The notes beneath the pieces were generated by a model, which was not told the DNA's origin, did no database searches, and was given only the letters and a program-made list of their open reading frames with translations. From Udaeobacter sp963725505 (GTDB lineage Bacteria; Verrucomicrobiota; Verrucomicrobiia; Chthoniobacterales; UBA10450), in the NCBI GenBank assembly GCA_963725505.1, contig CAVRYN010000003.1:124001-188000 (forward strand): a DNA stretch of 64,000 nt. The letters are read 5' to 3'. This document shows, in pieces, positions 61,051 through 64,000 of this stretch (the first letter of the stretch is position 1; each line of letters begins with the position of its first letter). Both the position numbers and the translations under genes were made by a program.

Positions 61051-62025
61051 TCACGGGGCCTTGCGCCAATTCTCACGTGCAGGCGGGGCGGCATAATCAT
61101 TTGGCGCGATCTCGTGCGCCGTTCGAAAATGCACTTTTGCTACCTCGCGCAACGCGCCCGGCCCGTTCATTTCCACCAGCTTTCTGGCGGCCTCTTTCAC
61201 GCTCGGCGATACCCCGCGCTCCAATCGCAGGCCGAGCTCTTTGCTTTTGCGCTCCAGCCAATTGATGAACGCCTCTCGCGCGACCACCGACGCCGCCGCT
61301 ACTGCAATGTCCGATTCCGCTCTTGGGCGCTGTTCGATTACGATCTTACGCCCGTGCTTCAGCAGGGACTCATTGATCACCCGCGCATCCGCGAACTGGT
61401 CTGACAACGACCGCGGGCAGGCCGGTTTCTTCGCCAGCAAATTCTCGATCACGCGCGCGTGGCCCCAGCCAAGCAGCCGGTTCAGATTGCCAAACTTCTC
61501 GTAAAGCTCGTTGTATTTGGCTGGGCCGATCAGAACTGTTTCCGCCAGACCCGGCGAACTTTTACGAATCGTGTCCGCCAGCGCGCGAATCCGCGCATCG
61601 GAGCCGATCCGTTTGCTGTCCACCACGCCGGCATCGAGAAGTTTGCGCGCGATAAGCCGGTCAACGTAAACACCGGATATCACCAGCGGCCCAAAGAAAT
61701 CGCCCTTCCCACTCTCATCTACGCCGAAATGCGGCTCAAACATTTCCGGCGAATGCACCTCCTCATAGCCCAGCTTCGCTTCCCCCAAAATTTTTGGCTC
61801 CAGCTCGAATTGAATGAACTCCTCCACTCCCCGGCCCTGCACAAGCACTTTTGGACCCTTCTCGTAGACCGCCACGCTCAGCTTGTTTTTTTGCGCGAAG
61901 AAAATCGTCCACTGCTTCGGGGAAAACTCGAACCCGAGCTCTTCCAGCAGTGCACGAAGTTTTATCGCCTGTTCTTTCGTCAGTGCGTGAGTGTACGAAT
62001 TCAACGCCCAACGCTCAACGCTCAA
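61051..62025 (-). CDS. rnhC: Ribonuclease HIII
   Basis: 324 residues. The N-terminal TBP-like domain (ALTKEQAIKLRALLEELGFEFSPKQWTIFF) is the mark of RNase HIII. The catalytic domain opens with FGVDESGKGDFFGPLVISGVY (D103, E104), then SKRIGSDARIRALA and the later SDIAVAAASVVAREAF with the conserved aspartate. It cleaves RNA in RNA-DNA hybrids. The first about 10 codons lie in a CAACGCT repeat array; the true start may be a TTG or CTG just inside it, or the repeat may supply the start ATG. Confidence 0.93.
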   Translation of the reverse strand: MSVERWALNSYTHALTKEQAIKLRALLEELGFEFSPKQWTIFFAQKNKLSVAVYEKGPKVLVQGRGVEEFIQFELEPKILGEAKLGYEEVHSPEMFEPHFGVDESGKGDFFGPLVISGVYVDRLIARKLLDAGVVDSKRIGSDARIRALADTIRKSSPGLAETVLIGPAKYNELYEKFGNLNRLLGWGHARVIENLLAKKPACPRSLSDQFADARVINESLLKHGRKIVIEQRPRAESDIAVAAASVVAREAFINWLERKSKELGLRLERGVSPSVKEAARKLVEMNGPGALREVAKVHFRTAHEIAPNDYAAPPARENWRKAP

Positions 62026-62088
62026 CGCTCAACGCTCAACTCAGAATTCGACGTTGGACGTTGGGCGTTCGGCGTTCGACGTTCCGCA
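61997..62088. repeat. Heptamer array in inverted orientation between rnhC and mutY
   Basis: After GAATTC at 61997 come AACGCCC and four to five AACGCTC-type heptamers (to 62040). A second GAATTC (62044) is followed by inverted GACGTTG, GACGTTG, GGCGTTC, GGCGTTC, GACGTTC units. The two halves could pair as a cruciform. It covers the rnhC 5' end and stops just before the mutY ribosome binding site. Confidence 0.75.
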
Positions 62089-62093
62089 AAGGA

Positions 62094-63137
62094 ATGATTT
62101 GTCCGAAAAACATTCGCGCGTTTCGCGGCTCTCTTCTCCGCTGGTATCGCCGCCACGGCCGCGACCTCCCTTGGCGCCGAACGGGCGACCCATACGCCAT
62201 CCTCGTCTCGGAGTTCATGCTCCAGCAAACTCAGGTCGCCACAGTCATTCCTTATTACGATGAATGGCGCCGCCGCTTCCCTGATTTTGCCTCACTGGCT
62301 CGCGCTTCTGAAAACGATGTCCTGCGCGCTTGGCAAGGCCTCGGCTATTACGTGCGCGCGCGAAATCTTCACGCTACCGCGAAGGCTGTCGTGGATCGAT
62401 ACTGCGGACGCTTCCCGCGATCAGTCGAGCAAATGTGGCAACTTCCGGGAATCGGGGAATACACTGCCCACGCCGTTGCCAGCTTCGCCTTCAATCAATC
62501 AGTCCCAATCGTCGAGGCTAACACTGCTCGCGTCTTGACACGGCTTTTCGATTTTCGGGAATCCATCGACTCGGTCGCTGGCCGAAAAACGCTTTGGCAA
62601 CATGCAGCGACGCTTCTTCCAAAATCCAACGCCCGGATTTACAATTCCGCGCTCATCGATCTCGGCGCGCTTGTTTGTATTCCCCGAAGGCCCAAATGTG
62701 GCATTTGCCCGGTAAAAAAAATCTGCCGCGCAAAACATCCGGAAACGCTGCCGGTCAGGAAATCTCGCCCGCGTACAACGCGACTCGTCGAAAAGCATGC
62801 ATTTGTGGTTTGTCAGGGCAAGATCCTACTGGAACAATCGTCCAGACGCTGGCGGGGCATGTGGATTTTGCCGCCTTTGGAAGTTGACTGCTTTAAGCAG
62901 TCGAGTTCTCACAGAGGTGCTATTTACACGTCCGTGTTTCCGTTCACAAATCATCGGGTGACGCTCCAGGTTTTCGCCACGGGGCACACGAGATTACCAA
63001 CGAGCGGCAGCTGGTTTCCTATTCGTTCGCTCGACTCGGTTCCTATTCCGTCCCCACATCGCCGCGCGATCACGGACCTGCTTGGAGTTCCGCGTTTACG
63101 CGGTCCGGGGGCGCACACCCCACGATTCGCCGCCTGA
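62094..63137 (+). CDS. mutY: A/G-specific adenine glycosylase
   Basis: 347 residues from the ATG at 62094 with AAAGGA just upstream. The helix-hairpin-helix is LPGIGEYTAHAV, with catalytic Glu in SEFMLQQTQV (E40). At the usual aspartate position it has VEANTARV (E141), a variant I believe also occurs in other PVC-type sequences. The 4Fe-4S cysteines are C195, C202, C205 and C211 (CIPRRPKCGICPVKKIC). A NUDIX-like 8-oxoG-recognition domain follows. It excises A opposite 8-oxoG. The last about 18 residues and the TGA come from a TTGGAGTTCCGCG-type repeat. Confidence 0.93.
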   Translation: MICPKNIRAFRGSLLRWYRRHGRDLPWRRTGDPYAILVSEFMLQQTQVATVIPYYDEWRRRFPDFASLARASENDVLRAWQGLGYYVRARNLHATAKAVVDRYCGRFPRSVEQMWQLPGIGEYTAHAVASFAFNQSVPIVEANTARVLTRLFDFRESIDSVAGRKTLWQHAATLLPKSNARIYNSALIDLGALVCIPRRPKCGICPVKKICRAKHPETLPVRKSRPRTTRLVEKHAFVVCQGKILLEQSSRRWRGMWILPPLEVDCFKQSSSHRGAIYTSVFPFTNHRVTLQVFATGHTRLPTSGSWFPIRSLDSVPIPSPHRRAITDLLGVPRLRGPGAHTPRFAA

Positions 63138-63151
63138 AAGCGGAACTCCAA
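63082..63151. repeat. TTGGAGTTC...GAACTCCAA palindromic element
   Basis: 70 bases with perfect 9-base ends TTGGAGTTC and GAACTCCAA and inner hairpins (CCGCGTTTACGCGG and GGGGGCGCACACCCC). It supplies the C-terminal codons and the stop of mutY. Confidence 0.75.
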
Positions 63152-63162
63152 ACGGTCGCTTC

Positions 63163-64000
63163 TCACCAAAGCAATAGCAGCACGAGCACGCCGGCAGCAG
63201 TCGTCAGGATCGTGATTGGGATGCCGAACCTCGCGTAATCCCAGAAGCCGACCTGGATGTGTTCGCGCGCGGATTCCACCACGATCATGTTCGCGACCGA
63301 ACCGATGATGGTCAGATTCCCGGCGAATGTCGTCGCCAGCGCGAGCACTTTCCACATCAGCATCGGTTCGAGAAAGCGCGTGATCCATTTCCCTGCGACA
63401 AGCACAAACGGAACATTCGAGAAAATGTTCGAGCCACTACGGAGAGCCACGCCAGGTTCCACGCCTGCACTGTCACCGTGCGTGCTCCGAACATCGGCTG
63501 CAGATGGCGATAGATCGCATCGGGCAAGCCCGTGTCGCTTAGTCCATCGACAACGACAAACAATGCCGCAAAAAATACCAGCAAATGCCAATCGACAAGC
63601 TTGAGCACTTCGTGCGTATCGCGCCGCGCAAGCACCATCACCAGCGCCGCACCCGCGAGTGCCGTCCATGCCAGATTTAGGCCGGCAAGGAAACAGGCAA
63701 AGATCGACACGAACACTGCGCAAACGAGCGCAAACAAACCGCGGTCCAGTTTCGGGATCGCGTGAGGTTCCGTTCAATCACGGCTTGTCGTAGGAGCGCT
63801 TCGAAAACCGAACCGCAAAATTACGAAGTTGATCGCGAGTCCAATAATCGCCGCCAGCACAAGCGATCGCGAAAATTGCACGAATGGAATATGCGAAAGA
63901 TGCCCAATAATCATGTTTTGCGGATTGCCGACGAGTGTGGCAACGCTGCCAATGTTGGCACTGGTCGCCAGCGCAATCAGGTACGGCAGCAACGGGAGTT
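63163..64000 (-). pseudogene. SLC13/ArsB-type anion transporter, frameshifted and cut by the window edge
   Basis: The gene enters from the right edge. Transporter motifs occur in order: SANIGSVATLVGNPQNMIIG, then LDRGLFALVCAVFVSIFACFLAGL, LVFFAALFVVVDGL, and SNIFSNVPFVLVAGKWI with TTFAGNLTIIGSVANMIV. The pieces lie in two frames. A TGA at 63774-63776 interrupts the first part, probably through a compensating insertion/deletion pair at about 63774-63800, and a one-base deletion near 63443 (GTGGCTCG for GTGGGCTCG) shifts the frame again. The intact protein would move anions or dicarboxylates across the inner membrane. Decay or local sequencing errors are both possible. Confidence 0.8.

Overview
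This window looks like chromosomal DNA of a free-living Gram-negative bacterium. I infer a soil Verrucomicrobium (Spartobacteria/Chthoniobacterales-like) from the moderately high G+C, the mix of genes, the density of short palindromic repeats and the KirBac, PVC-style ECF sigma and MurQ-type genes. No rRNA or taxonomic marker was tested, so this placement is an inference. Most of the window is housekeeping sequence. I see no prophage, CRISPR array, transposase or defence island.

Layout. 1-6.6 kb: end of a membrane glycosyltransferase-like gene, a gene-poor stretch, tRNA-Glu, then a leftward coupled set (AsmA-like, rsmD, a frameshift-ridden waaA) and a lipid kinase. 6.7-11.7 kb: glnE, rho, yebC. 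11.9-16.8 kb: small membrane and secreted proteins, a GNAT enzyme, and a coupled trio mtnA / class II aldolase / Tat-type aldo-keto reductase. 16.9-23.5 kb: GYD protein, KirBac channel with hydrolase, CPBP protease, ankyrin-L,D-transpeptidase, DegQ-type protease, tiny membrane proteins. 23.6-32.2 kb: sugar kinase-MurQ fusion, ligA (frameshifted), an ECF sigma / anti-sigma / inactive HtrA-like cluster, a YugP-type peptidase (frameshifted), an M24 peptidase. 32.4-42.7 kb: a 1208-residue TerB-FHA-ABC2 transporter, ftsH, VOC protein, hpf, host-attachment-type protein, glgX, ACT protein. 42.8-50.9 kb: APC permease with a secreted partner, ribE, aroD, Lon-N protein, dgt, methyltransferase, DUF1232. 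51-57.8 kb: leftward rpsT, DUF6580, pdhA, pdhB, pdhC and an envelope pair (GT2 glycosyltransferase, L,D-transpeptidase). 58-64 kb: hybrid histidine kinase, HU-like protein, rnhC, mutY and a broken SLC13-type transporter.

The most distinctive signal is a set of short repeats (REP/REPIN-like hairpins preceded by GTAG, and several other common interspersed repeats) that lie at or inside gene ends. They supply stop codons (waaA, ligA, a methyltransferase, an ACT protein, mutY), may supply start codons (HtrA-like gene, pdhA), and are translated in frame inside murQ and pdhC. Four genes carry single-base indels (waaA, ligA, yugP-like, SLC13-like). Either the assembly has local indel errors or some of these genes are decaying; ligA is normally essential, which favours error at that site.
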